From positions 2,428,001 through 2,492,000 of the forward strand of contig NZ_CP127294.1 in NCBI RefSeq assembly GCF_030285625.1: a DNA stretch of 64,000 nt, read 5' to 3'. Under the pieces are notes generated by a model that was given only the letters and a program-made list of their open reading frames with translations, had not been told where the DNA came from and did no database searches. The stretch comes from Amycolatopsis sp. 2-15 (GTDB lineage: Bacteria > Actinomycetota > Actinomycetes > Mycobacteriales > Pseudonocardiaceae). The position numbers and the translations under genes are program-made. Shown here one piece after another: positions 7,741-15,337 of this stretch. Each line of letters starts with the position of its first letter. Position 1 is the first letter of the stretch.

Positions 7741-8904
7741 GTGCCAGTGAATGCTGTGCCCGTGGCTACCGGCACCCTGGTCAGCAGTGCGCCCTCCGTG
7801 GAGCAGGGCGAGCTGATCACCTTCACCTACACGACGCCCCAGTCGTCGGTGACCCCGAAGAACTGGGTCGGGCTCTACTCCGATCCGGGCGGCGGTCCCG
7901 TCGACCAGTCCTGCGTCGGCCCGTCGACGCTGTGGGAGTACACCCCGCTGGCGACCGGCACCGTCTCGTTCTCCACCGGCTCACTCGGGCCGGGGAACTA
8001 CGTCGCGTTCTACCTCGCGAACGACGGCTACGCCTGGCTCGCCGAACCCGTGCGCTTCGTCGTGCGCCCGACACCGCAGACGCCGCCGCCCGTGTACCAG
8101 GGAGCGTTCGGCCGCAGCGGGCGTGGGCCGGCGCAGTTCAGCAGCCCAGCCGGCCTCACGGTCGACCCGCGGGGCCAGATCTGGGTCGCCGACACCGGCA
8201 ACGACCGCGTGCAGGCCTTCACCCGCGACGGCCGGCTGGTGCGTGTGCTCGCCGGCCGGTTCAAGGCGCCGCAGGCCGTGGCCGTGGACCACGCGGGCAA
8301 CGTCTACGTGGCCGACACCGGCAACAACCGCGTGGTCCAGTACTCCTGGTGGGGCGGCTTCGCGCGTGAGTACGGCGCCGGCCGGCTCGACAACCCGCGT
8401 GGCGTCGCCATCGACACCGCGGGCCGGCTGCTGGTCTCGGACACCGGCCACCAGCGTGTGGCCCGCTTCGACACCCACACGGGCAAAGCGCTCGCCGACA
8501 TCACCGAGAAGGTCAGCTCGCCGCAGGGCATCGTCAGCGACGGCGCGGGCGGCGCGTGGATCGTGCAGAACGGCCGCGCCGCCAGCGGCAGTGTCGCCGT
8601 CGTGCACTACTCCGGCGACGGCAAGGTGATCGGCTCGATCGGCGGCGGCCAGCACAGCGAGTTCGGCGGCCTGTCCAACCCCGCGGGCGTCGCGCTCAAC
8701 ACGCAGGGCGACGCGTACGTGACCGTTCCCGACTACGGCTGGGTCGCGCAGTTCCGCACCACCGGCCCGTACCGCGCCGAGTTCGGCACCGACGGTCCCG
8801 GCGCCTTGAGCTTCCCGCTCGGCGTGGCCGTCGACGCGCAGGGCCGCATCTTCGTGGCGGACACCGGAAACGATCGTATCGTCCACTTTGGAGTGAGAGC
8901 GTGA
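7741..8904 (+). CDS. NHL-repeat beta-propeller protein
   Basis: About 387 residues; the start is ambiguous among several in-frame GTGs (7741, 7747, 7756, 7762) and none has a clear Shine-Dalgarno. The first ~105 residues form an Ig/SKICH-like sandwich (QGELITFTYTT, NWVGLYSDPG, GPGNYVAFYLANDGYAWLAEPVRFVV). They are followed by about six NHL blades with recurring motifs such as LTVDPRGQIWVADTGNDRVQAF, VAVDHAGNVYVADTGNNRVVQY, VAIDTAGRLLVSDTGHQRV and VAVDAQGRIFVADTGNDRIVHF. No signal peptide is seen from these starts. The stop overlaps the start of the phosphoesterase gene by 4 bases (GTGA), so the two are probably co-translated and work together, perhaps as binding partner and enzyme. Confidence 0.85.
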   Translation: MPVNAVPVATGTLVSSAPSVEQGELITFTYTTPQSSVTPKNWVGLYSDPGGGPVDQSCVGPSTLWEYTPLATGTVSFSTGSLGPGNYVAFYLANDGYAWLAEPVRFVVRPTPQTPPPVYQGAFGRSGRGPAQFSSPAGLTVDPRGQIWVADTGNDRVQAFTRDGRLVRVLAGRFKAPQAVAVDHAGNVYVADTGNNRVVQYSWWGGFAREYGAGRLDNPRGVAIDTAGRLLVSDTGHQRVARFDTHTGKALADITEKVSSPQGIVSDGAGGAWIVQNGRAASGSVAVVHYSGDGKVIGSIGGGQHSEFGGLSNPAGVALNTQGDAYVTVPDYGWVAQFRTTGPYRAEFGTDGPGALSFPLGVAVDAQGRIFVADTGNDRIVHFGVRA

Positions 8905-10301
8905 GCGAGCTCACCCGGCGCCGGGTTCTGGGCGCTGCCGCGGCAGCCGCGGCCGCCGCCGGGTCGCTCGCGCTGCCGGCGAACGTCCGCAAGGCGCTGG
9001 CCGAGCCCGTGCGCCGGCCGGGACGGCTGACCGACATCGAGCACATCGTGATCCTGATGCAGGAGAACCGTTCGTTCGACCACTACTTCGGCACCATGGA
9101 CGGCGTCCGCGGCTTCGCCGACCCGCACGCCATGAAGCTGCCGAGCGGGAACTCCGTCTTTCAGCAGCCCTACAGCGGCCACCCCGACGGTTACCTGCTG
9201 CCCTTCCGCTACAACACGCGCACGACGAGCGCGCAGGCCACGCCCGGCCTCCCGCACGACTGGACCGACCAGCACACCGCGTGGAACAACGGGAAGATGG
9301 ACCGCTGGATCGAGGCCAAGGGCGCCAAGACCATGGCCTACTACGACCGCGACGACATCCCGTTCCACTTCGCGCTCGCCGAGGCGTTCACGGTCTGCGA
9401 CCACTACCACTGCTCGGTGATCGGCCCGACGAACCCCAACCGGCTCTACATGTGGACCGGCTGGATCGACCCGCACGGCACCGCCGGCGGGCCCGCGAAC
9501 ACCAACTTCATGTCGTCCGACAACCCGGCGCTGTCCTGGAAGACCTACCCGGAGCGGCTCACCGACGCCGGCGTCTCCTGGCGGATCTACCAGGAGGAGG
9601 ACAACTACGACGACAACGCGCTGGCCTGGTTCCGCCAGTTCGCGGACGCACCGAAGTCGTCGCCGCTCTACAAGAACGCGATGGTGAAAAAGTCGGCGGG
9701 CTGGTTCGAACACGACGCCCGCAACGACAATCTGCCCGCTGTTTCGTGGCTGGTGGCACCTTCGGCGCAGACCGAGCACCCGAACTGGATGCCCGCCGCC
9801 GGTGGGCAGTACATCGCGTCGAAGCTCGACGCGATCGCCGCGAACCCGGACGTGTGGGCCAAGACGGCGTTCATCCTCACCTACGACGAGAACGACGGGT
9901 ACTTCGACCACGTCGCCCCGCCGACCCCACCCGCCGGGACTGCGGACGAGTTCGTCGGCGGCGTGCCGATCGGACTCAGTTTCCGCGTGCCGACCGTGGT
10001 GGTGTCGCCGTGGACGGCCGGTGGGTACGTGAGCTCGGAGACGTTCGACCACACCTCGTTGATCCGGTTGCTGGAGGCGCGGTTCGGGGTGCGGGAGCCG
10101 CACATCAGCGCCTGGCGCCGCCGTACCGTCGGTGATCTGACGTCGGCGTTCCGGTTCGACCGGCAGCCTTCGCGCTACCCGCGGGACAACCGCGCGTTGC
10201 ACTACCCGGCGACGACGGCGGATCTGCTGCAGGCGCAAGTGCAGGTTCGGGACAACCCGGCGCCGTCGGTGCCGACCGGGCCGCAGTCGATGCCGAACTG
10301 A
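8901..10301 (+). CDS. Tat-exported phosphoesterase/phospholipase C-family protein
   Basis: 466 residues from a GTG overlapping the previous stop. The N-terminus SELTRRRVLGAAAAAAAAAGSLALP is a twin-arginine-type signal. The mature part shows the acid-phosphatase/phospholipase C family (PF04185) motifs: HIVILMQENRSFDHYFGTMDGVRGF near the start, HWT-like LPHDWTDQHTAWNNGKMDRW, DHYHCSVIGPTNPNRLYMWTG, then ILTYDENDGYFDHVAPPTPP and TFDHTSLIRLLEARFGV near the C-terminus. These supply the metal-binding acidic and histidine residues. It should hydrolyse phosphate esters or phospholipids outside the cell. The canonical plc C-terminal repeat domains are missing, so it is the short form of the family. Confidence 0.9.
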   Translation: MSELTRRRVLGAAAAAAAAAGSLALPANVRKALAEPVRRPGRLTDIEHIVILMQENRSFDHYFGTMDGVRGFADPHAMKLPSGNSVFQQPYSGHPDGYLLPFRYNTRTTSAQATPGLPHDWTDQHTAWNNGKMDRWIEAKGAKTMAYYDRDDIPFHFALAEAFTVCDHYHCSVIGPTNPNRLYMWTGWIDPHGTAGGPANTNFMSSDNPALSWKTYPERLTDAGVSWRIYQEEDNYDDNALAWFRQFADAPKSSPLYKNAMVKKSAGWFEHDARNDNLPAVSWLVAPSAQTEHPNWMPAAGGQYIASKLDAIAANPDVWAKTAFILTYDENDGYFDHVAPPTPPAGTADEFVGGVPIGLSFRVPTVVVSPWTAGGYVSSETFDHTSLIRLLEARFGVREPHISAWRRRTVGDLTSAFRFDRQPSRYPRDNRALHYPATTADLLQAQVQVRDNPAPSVPTGPQSMPN

Positions 10302-10309
10302 ACCCGGCG

Positions 10310-10867
10310 CTACCGAGCTGGGCGGCCGAACTCTCCGTAGAAAGTCTCGCCGGCGAGCAGGGCTTGGTGCGCCAGCGCCACGCGCCGGGCTTTGGACGGC
10401 CGCAGCCGTGGCGTGGCCGCGTCCAGGTCGAGGAACTCGAAGCCGCCGAGCTCGTCGCCGGCCAGTCCGATCGCTTGGATCTGCGCGCGGCCGAGGGTGC
10501 CGCCGTCGAAGATCAGCTGCAGGCTGTCGCGCCAGACGCCGTGGGTCGGCATCCAGTCGACGAGCAGCAGCCGCCCCAGCTCGAGGTCGAGGCCGAGCTC
10601 CTCCCGGACCTCGCGGTGGCAGGCCGCGAGCGGGGACTCGTCGTTCTCGACCAGGCCGCCGGGGATCTCCAGGAACGGCTTGTACGTCGGGTCGACGAAC
10701 AGCACCCGGCCCTGCTCGTCGCGCACGAGCGCGCCGGCGGCGACGTTCTTGCGAGGCAGCCGCCCGGCGATGCCGGGGTTGAACTCGGCCTCCGGTTCGC
10801 CGTCGGCCCGCAGGTCGGCGGCGAAAACGGCCCGGTCGCCGCGGTGGTGGGGCTGTTCGTCGGTCAC
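10310..10867 (-). CDS. NUDIX hydrolase
   Basis: 185 residues. The NUDIX box is complete: G-x5-E-x7-REVREELGL within the segment IPGGLVENDESPLAACHREVREELGL, about residues 70-95. The preceding KNVAAGALVRDEQGRVLFVDP and the following LELGRLLLVDWMP fit the NUDIX fold. Substrate cannot be told from sequence; nucleotide diphosphate sugars or oxidised nucleotides are typical. Convergent with the phosphoesterase gene, whose stop lies 8 bp away. Confidence 0.93.
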   Translation of the reverse strand: MTDEQPHHRGDRAVFAADLRADGEPEAEFNPGIAGRLPRKNVAAGALVRDEQGRVLFVDPTYKPFLEIPGGLVENDESPLAACHREVREELGLDLELGRLLLVDWMPTHGVWRDSLQLIFDGGTLGRAQIQAIGLAGDELGGFEFLDLDAATPRLRPSKARRVALAHQALLAGETFYGEFGRPAR

Positions 10868-10951
10868 GGTGCCTCGCCGGCCAGGAGCGTGCCTCGGCCG
10901 GCGGACGCTGCTACCCGTTGATGATGCCCCAGCCCACCTGGCCCGCCGCGG

Positions 10952-11353
10952 TCAGTTCTTCGAGATCGCCGCGACCGCACGAACCACCGCGGTGCAGCGG
11001 TTCTCCACGTACTCGAGCCCGCCCTCTTCCGCGATGCGCTTCGCCTCCGCGGAGACGATGCCCTGCTGCAGCCACAGCGCCTTCGCGCCGATGGCGACGG
11101 CGTCGGCCGCGATCCCGGGGGCCTCGGCGGCCGGGCGGAAGACGTCGACGAGGTCCACCGGCTCCGGGATGTCCTTGAGGGACCGGTAGACCTTCTCGCC
11201 GAGCAGCTCCGTGGCCGACGGGTGCACGGGGATGATGCGGAAACCGTGGGCCTGCAGCGTGGCGGGCACCCCGTGTGCGGCCTTCGCCGGGTCGCGGCTC
11301 AGGCCGACCACCGCGATCGTCGTGGCGTTCGCGAGGATTTCTTCAGGTTGCAT
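10952..11353 (-). CDS. CoA-binding domain protein (YccU-like)
   Basis: 133 residues comprising a single Rossmann-type CoA-binding domain: ATTIAVVGLSRDPAKAAHGVPATLQAHGFRIIPVHP at the N-terminus (nucleotide loop), LGEKVYRSLKDIPEPVDLVDVFRPAAEAPGIAADAVAIGAKALWLQQGIVSAEA in the middle and NRCTAVV near the end. This matches the stand-alone YccU family. Its cellular role is not established. Same strand as, and 37 bp downstream of, the VOC gene, so possibly co-transcribed with it. Confidence 0.92.
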   Translation of the reverse strand: MQPEEILANATTIAVVGLSRDPAKAAHGVPATLQAHGFRIIPVHPSATELLGEKVYRSLKDIPEPVDLVDVFRPAAEAPGIAADAVAIGAKALWLQQGIVSAEAKRIAEEGGLEYVENRCTAVVRAVAAISKN

Positions 11354-11390
11354 GTCGGTTTAACGCCGTTCGAAAGAAGACGATTCCGCG

Positions 11391-11894
11391 TCAGCCGATC
11401 TTCGAGCCGTACATCTCACCGAGGTCGTCGGCGATGAGCTCGATGCGCGCGCCGTCGGGGTCGGTGAGGTAGATGGACGTGCCACTCTCCTCGAGGTACT
11501 TCACGCCGGCCTTGTCGAGACGGGTGCGCGCGGCGGCCCAGTTCTCCGGCGTCAGCGAGAGCGCCAGGTGGTGCAAGCCGCCGAGGACCTCCGCGTACGG
11601 GCCGAGGTCGAGGCCCGGCAGGTCGAAGAACGCGACCGCGTTGCCGTTGCCGACGTCGAAGAAAAAGTGGCTGGAACCCGGGTAGTCGCGGTTCTCGATC
11701 AGCTCGGTGAGCGGGAAGCCGAGCACGTCCTGGTAGAAGGTGATCGTCCGCTCGACGTCGCTGGAGAGCAGCGCGGTGTGGTGGATGCCGCGGCCCGCGG
11801 TCGTGGGCCGGACGGCGGCCGGGTGCAGGTGCTTGTCCCGCAGCTGGTCACGGGCTTCGGTGAGCTTCGCGACTTCGGTCTCGGTGGGTGCCAT
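11391..11894 (-). CDS. VOC-family (glyoxalase/dioxygenase-fold) protein
   Basis: 167 residues. After a helical lead of ~35 residues, a single VOC domain starts at GRGIHHTALLSSDVERTITFYQDVLGFPLTEL and includes GGLHHLALSL and DPDGARIELIADDL. Candidate metal ligands are the His of IHHTAL, the His of LHHLAL and the Glu of IELIAD. Substrate is unknown. Its upstream region holds the same 14-bp motif that lies between the MhqR-like regulator and the MhqO-like dioxygenase gene at 29.4 kb, so it may belong to that quinone/catechol regulon. Remnants of MhpD-type hydratase genes lie divergently upstream. Confidence 0.9.
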   Translation of the reverse strand: MAPTETEVAKLTEARDQLRDKHLHPAAVRPTTAGRGIHHTALLSSDVERTITFYQDVLGFPLTELIENRDYPGSSHFFFDVGNGNAVAFFDLPGLDLGPYAEVLGGLHHLALSLTPENWAAARTRLDKAGVKYLEESGTSIYLTDPDGARIELIADDLGEMYGSKIG

Positions 11895-11945
11895 CTCCGG
11901 TCACGTCCTCTCAGGGTTGGTCCTTCAAAAGGTACTCCTGGGATG

Positions 11946-11976
11946 TCTCGCGCGCAAGAAGTTTCTTCGCGAGAGA
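11946..11976. promoter_or_regulatory. Candidate MhqR-like operator upstream of the VOC gene
   Basis: TCTCGCGCGCAAGA at 11946-11959 is identical, on the opposite strand, to the 14-mer at 29455-29468. A second, degenerate inverted copy TTCTTCGCGAGAGA follows at 11963-11976, giving a dyad around the promoter of the VOC gene at 11894. The regulator is probably the MarR protein at 28966-29418. Confidence 0.6.
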
Positions 11977-12052
11977 TTTTGGGGTGCCGTCCAGTGGAAC
12001 GAACGCCTTGGTCGGGGCGGTCCGTCCGGGGATAGCGCCACGGCGTGGAGCA

Positions 12053-12555
12053 CCTGCGGGAAGTCGTCGACAGCCTGGCCCGGGGCCCCACGAGCGGCGA
12101 GAGCGTCCGGCGGCGTCCCGCCCGACGGCCTTGGGCGACGTGGACCTGCGGCTCACCGGCTGCACCCTGCACGTGAACGGCGCGCTCGCCGCGACCGGCG
12201 CCGGCGGGGCCGTGCTGGGTTCGCCGGCCGGGGGACACGGTCGTCGCGGCGATGGCCGGCCCCGGCAAGGTGACTGCGGTGTTCGCGGCGGAGGAGGACG
12301 CGTGATGCGGATGGACGAGATGCTCACGGCTCCCGTCGTCGCGGGGATGCGGGCGCGGCCGGTGCTGGTTTTCCGGCTGGCACAGGGTGTGGTGGGTCCG
12401 TCGACTTCCAGCAGCACGGCTGGCAGCGTGACCGCGGTGCTCACGTCGAGGGATGCCTGCTGGTGATGACCGACGGCCTCACCGAGCTCGTCGACGTCCG
12501 TCTCGATTCCCGGGTGGCCGCGCACTTCACGCACCTGGGTGTGATCACGCTCTGA
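12053..12555 (+). pseudogene. Remnants of MhpD-family hydratase/4-oxalocrotonate decarboxylase genes
   Basis: Two decayed pieces in tandem. Piece one (about 12135-12303) reads GDVDLRLTGCTLHVNGALAATG then GAGGAVLGSPAG. After a frameshift and loss of about 20-30 codons it continues GDTVVAAMAGPGKVTAVF to a TGA. This is the C-terminal half of 2-keto-4-pentenoate hydratase-type proteins. Piece two (12302-12555) begins VMRMDEMLTAPVVAGM, then RPVLVFRLAQGVVGP, and after a further shift ends GCLLVMTDGLTELVDVRL, DSRVAAHFTHLGVITL. This resembles the middle and end of 4-oxalocrotonate decarboxylase/hydratase. Both pieces suggest a lost catechol meta-cleavage segment. Assignment is by motif memory; the exact family member is not resolved. 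Confidence 0.5.
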
Positions 12556-12757
12556 ACACCGCCGACAACGCGACTGCGGGCGTACCTCGTGCCCGATCGA
12601 CATTTACGGGTATATGCCCGGTAATGCAGTGCCCGCTGTCACCTCCGAGCGTGGATTCCGCTTGGTTTTGCCCGAAAGAACACTTCTTCGAGGCTTGAAC
12701 AGGAACTGGGGCTGATAGCGGCGGAATACGTCGAGCGGGTGATCCGGGTGGCGTTCC

Positions 12758-12786
12758 TTGACAGATTCCGGTGCGAAGCTTGGAAT
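12758..12786 (+). promoter_or_regulatory. Candidate promoter of the terpene cluster
   Basis: A perfect -35 hexamer TTGACA at 12758-12763, 17-base spacer, and a weak -10 TGGAAT at 12781-12786, about 90 bp ahead of the preferred P450 start at 12876. Rare as perfect -35 hexamers are in such GC-rich DNA, this is the best promoter candidate for the four-gene cluster. Confidence 0.45.
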
Positions 12787-12875
12787 CGAACGAGCAGCGA
12801 GGGCCGAACCTCGACGAATCGCGACCCGTCTTCCCGGGCCGGCGGACCCACCACTTTCACCCTTCAGGGGGCTCT

Positions 12876-14297
12876 GTGTCAGGCGTCAAAGAATGCCCGG
12901 AGAAGGGTGTACCGGGAACAGCCGGCTCTCCGGCTGAATGTCCATACAGGACAGAAGAAGTCCACGCGGCCGTCGAGGCTCCCGGGGCGTGGCCGGTCCT
13001 CGGCCACATCGTCCCGGTCCTGCGCAAACCGTTGGAGTTCCTCCCCGCACTGGCCCGCTACGGCGACGTCGTCAAGGTGCGCTTCGGCAACTTCCCCGTC
13101 TACGTCATCGCCGACCCCGACGCGACTCGCGACGTGCTGGTTCCGGGCGACCTCGACTACAAACGCGGCCTCTGCTTCGAGCGCCTGAAACCCGGCCTGG
13201 GCGAGGGAATCGCGACCGCGTCGGGCGACGAGCACCGCCGGCTGCGCAAACTGCTGCAGCCGGTTTTCAGCCGTGAGCGTCTCGTCGAATACTCGTCGAT
13301 CATGCGCACCGCGGCCGAGGAAGCCGCGGATTCCTGGCCGGACGGCGCCACCCTCGCGGCCGACGAGGTCATGAACGACCTGGCGCTCACCGCGTTGACC
13401 CGCAGCCTGTTCAAGTTCACCGCGAGCACCGAGACGGCCGACGCGATCAAGCACGGTATGCGCCTGCTCACCCACAGCCTGCTCAAGCGCATCGTCCTGC
13501 CGTCCGCGTGGGAGAAGGTCCCCACGCCGGGCAACCTCCGCTTCACCCGGGCCATGAACCGGATGAACCGTTCGATCGACGAGGTCGTGAGCGCCTACCG
13601 CGAGGCGGGCGAGGACCGCGGTGACGTGTTGTCCGCGTTGCTGGCGGTGCGCGACGACGACGGCAACGGCCTCACCGACCAGGAGCTCCACGCGCAGGTG
13701 ATGACCTTGGCGCTCACCGGCGTCGAAGCACCCGGGGCGACGCTCGGCTGGGTGCTGTACGAGATCGGGCGCGACTCCGAGGTGTCCGCGCGGGTGCACG
13801 CCGAGCTCGACGCCGTCCTCGGCGGCCGCGCGCCGGAGTACGACGACCTGCCCGCGCTGGAGTACCTCGGCCGCGTGATCGACGAGGTGCTCAGGCTGCA
13901 CACCCCGCTGCTGTTCTCGCGGCGCACGCTGACCGAGGTCCGCGCCGGCCGGTCCACCATCCCGGCCGACGCGGAGCTGATCTACAGCCCGTACCTCCTG
14001 CACCACGACGTGCGCTGGTTCCCGGACCCGCTGCGCTTCGACCCCGACCGGTGGCTGCCGGAGAACGCGCAGCGGATCCCCAAGGGCGCCTACATCCCGT
14101 TCGCCGCCGGTTCGTACCAGTGCATCGGCAAGGTGTTCGCCACCATGGAGCTCACCATGATCACCGCCGTGATCTGCTCGCGCTGGCACCTGAGCCTCGC
14201 GCTGGGCACGGATGTCCGCGAGGTGGCGAGCGCGCTGATCCGCCCGGACAAGCTGCCCATGACCGTCAGCCGTCGTACGCACCCGGCTTCGGTGTGA
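12876..14297 (+). CDS. Cytochrome P450 of the terpene cluster (first)
   Basis: 473 residues from the GTG at 12876, which follows CAGGGGG by 5 bases; a GTG at 12771 would add 35 residues lacking family features. K-helix EVLR at 337-340 and haem loop FAAGSYQCIG with the ligand Cys at 416 are intact. The I-helix reads LALTGVEAPGATL (279-290): the usual A-G-x-E-T becomes T-G-V-E-A, so the conserved proton-relay threonine is Ala285. P450eryF is a known functional precedent for that loss. The gene overlaps the terpene synthase by 4 bases (GTGA), implying it acts on the terpene product. It resembles the second P450 of the cluster and is probably its paralogue. Confidence 0.93.
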   Translation: MSGVKECPEKGVPGTAGSPAECPYRTEEVHAAVEAPGAWPVLGHIVPVLRKPLEFLPALARYGDVVKVRFGNFPVYVIADPDATRDVLVPGDLDYKRGLCFERLKPGLGEGIATASGDEHRRLRKLLQPVFSRERLVEYSSIMRTAAEEAADSWPDGATLAADEVMNDLALTALTRSLFKFTASTETADAIKHGMRLLTHSLLKRIVLPSAWEKVPTPGNLRFTRAMNRMNRSIDEVVSAYREAGEDRGDVLSALLAVRDDDGNGLTDQELHAQVMTLALTGVEAPGATLGWVLYEIGRDSEVSARVHAELDAVLGGRAPEYDDLPALEYLGRVIDEVLRLHTPLLFSRRTLTEVRAGRSTIPADAELIYSPYLLHHDVRWFPDPLRFDPDRWLPENAQRIPKGAYIPFAAGSYQCIGKVFATMELTMITAVICSRWHLSLALGTDVREVASALIRPDKLPMTVSRRTHPASV

Positions 14298-15310
14298 ACG
14301 CCGTGGAGCTGCCGGACCTGCGGCTGCCGTTCGAGACGGCCAGTCATCCCGATGCCGGGCACGTGCAGGAGCTCACCGAGACGTGGTGTCGGAAGTTCGG
14401 CCTGCTGCGGTCGCCGGAGGTGGCGGCCAAGTTCCGCGCTCTCGGTTACGGGCGCATCATGGCCACGCTCACACCGTGGGCGCCGCTCGAGGGGCTGGCC
14501 CTGATCACGGATTGGAACAGTTTCTTCTTCGTGACGGACGACCAGCAGAACATCGGCGTGACGACCGGGCGAGCCGAGCGTTACGAGAGTCTGGTGGCGA
14601 ACATGCGGCGCGTCATCGGTGGCGCCGCGGTGGTCCACGAGGACCACCCGCTCGTGGCGGCCTTGCAGGACTTGCTGGAGCGGACGCTGGCCGGTCGCGC
14701 TCCGTACTGGGTTTCTCGGTTCCGGCACAACCTGGACCTGTGGCTCACGGGGCACCTGGCCGAGAACGCATATCGGCTTTCGGGGACTGTGCCGACCGTC
14801 GAGGACTACATCTCAGTGCGGCGCAACGCTTCCACGGTGCTGCCCACTGTGGACCTCGTGGAGCTCGCCGAGGGTGCCACGGTGCCGGACGAGCTGTATC
14901 GGACGCCACAGTACCAGACGCTGGCGCTGGGGACCGCGGACATCATGTGCTGGATCAACGACATCCACTCGTTGCACATGGAGCAGGGAGACCCGATCAA
15001 CCTCGTGACCGTGCTGGATCACCATGAGCACCTGGGTGTGCGGGGCTCGATCGATGCCGTGGCCGCGCGGATCGCGTTGCGGGTGCAAGACCACCTCGCT
15101 GCTGCGCGGGAGCTGCCGGAAGTCATGGCGGGGCTGGGGATCGAGGCGCCCGAGCGGGTGCTGCGGTGCGTGCGTGACCAGCAGTCGTGGGCGGCCGGCA
15201 TGGAGGCCTGGGACCGCACGGACACCATCCGCTTCTCGCCGTCCGAGGCTTCTCCCGACGGCGCGAAGGCGTCCTATGTGGAGGATCTCCTCGGCTGGCC
15301 GACCATCTGA
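14294..15310 (+). CDS. Class I terpene synthase
   Basis: 338 residues, the normal size of bacterial sesquiterpene cyclases. Metal motif one is TDDQQN (Asp82, Asp83, Asn86), after WNSFFFV. The NSE triad is INDIHSLHME with Asn222, Ser226 and Glu230. The pyrophosphate-sensor arginine is Arg176, exactly 46 residues before Asn222, in YISVRRNAS. The C-terminal RY pair appears as Arg313-Phe314 (TIRF). These identify an active class I fold; product and chain length (C10, C15 or C20) cannot be told. The GTG start overlaps the upstream P450 stop; an in-frame GTG at 14303 is possible. The second P450 follows 27 bp downstream. Confidence 0.94.
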   Translation: MNAVELPDLRLPFETASHPDAGHVQELTETWCRKFGLLRSPEVAAKFRALGYGRIMATLTPWAPLEGLALITDWNSFFFVTDDQQNIGVTTGRAERYESLVANMRRVIGGAAVVHEDHPLVAALQDLLERTLAGRAPYWVSRFRHNLDLWLTGHLAENAYRLSGTVPTVEDYISVRRNASTVLPTVDLVELAEGATVPDELYRTPQYQTLALGTADIMCWINDIHSLHMEQGDPINLVTVLDHHEHLGVRGSIDAVAARIALRVQDHLAAARELPEVMAGLGIEAPERVLRCVRDQQSWAAGMEAWDRTDTIRFSPSEASPDGAKASYVEDLLGWPTI

Positions 15311-15337
15311 CCTTCTGAGTTCCGTTTGGAGCGTTCC

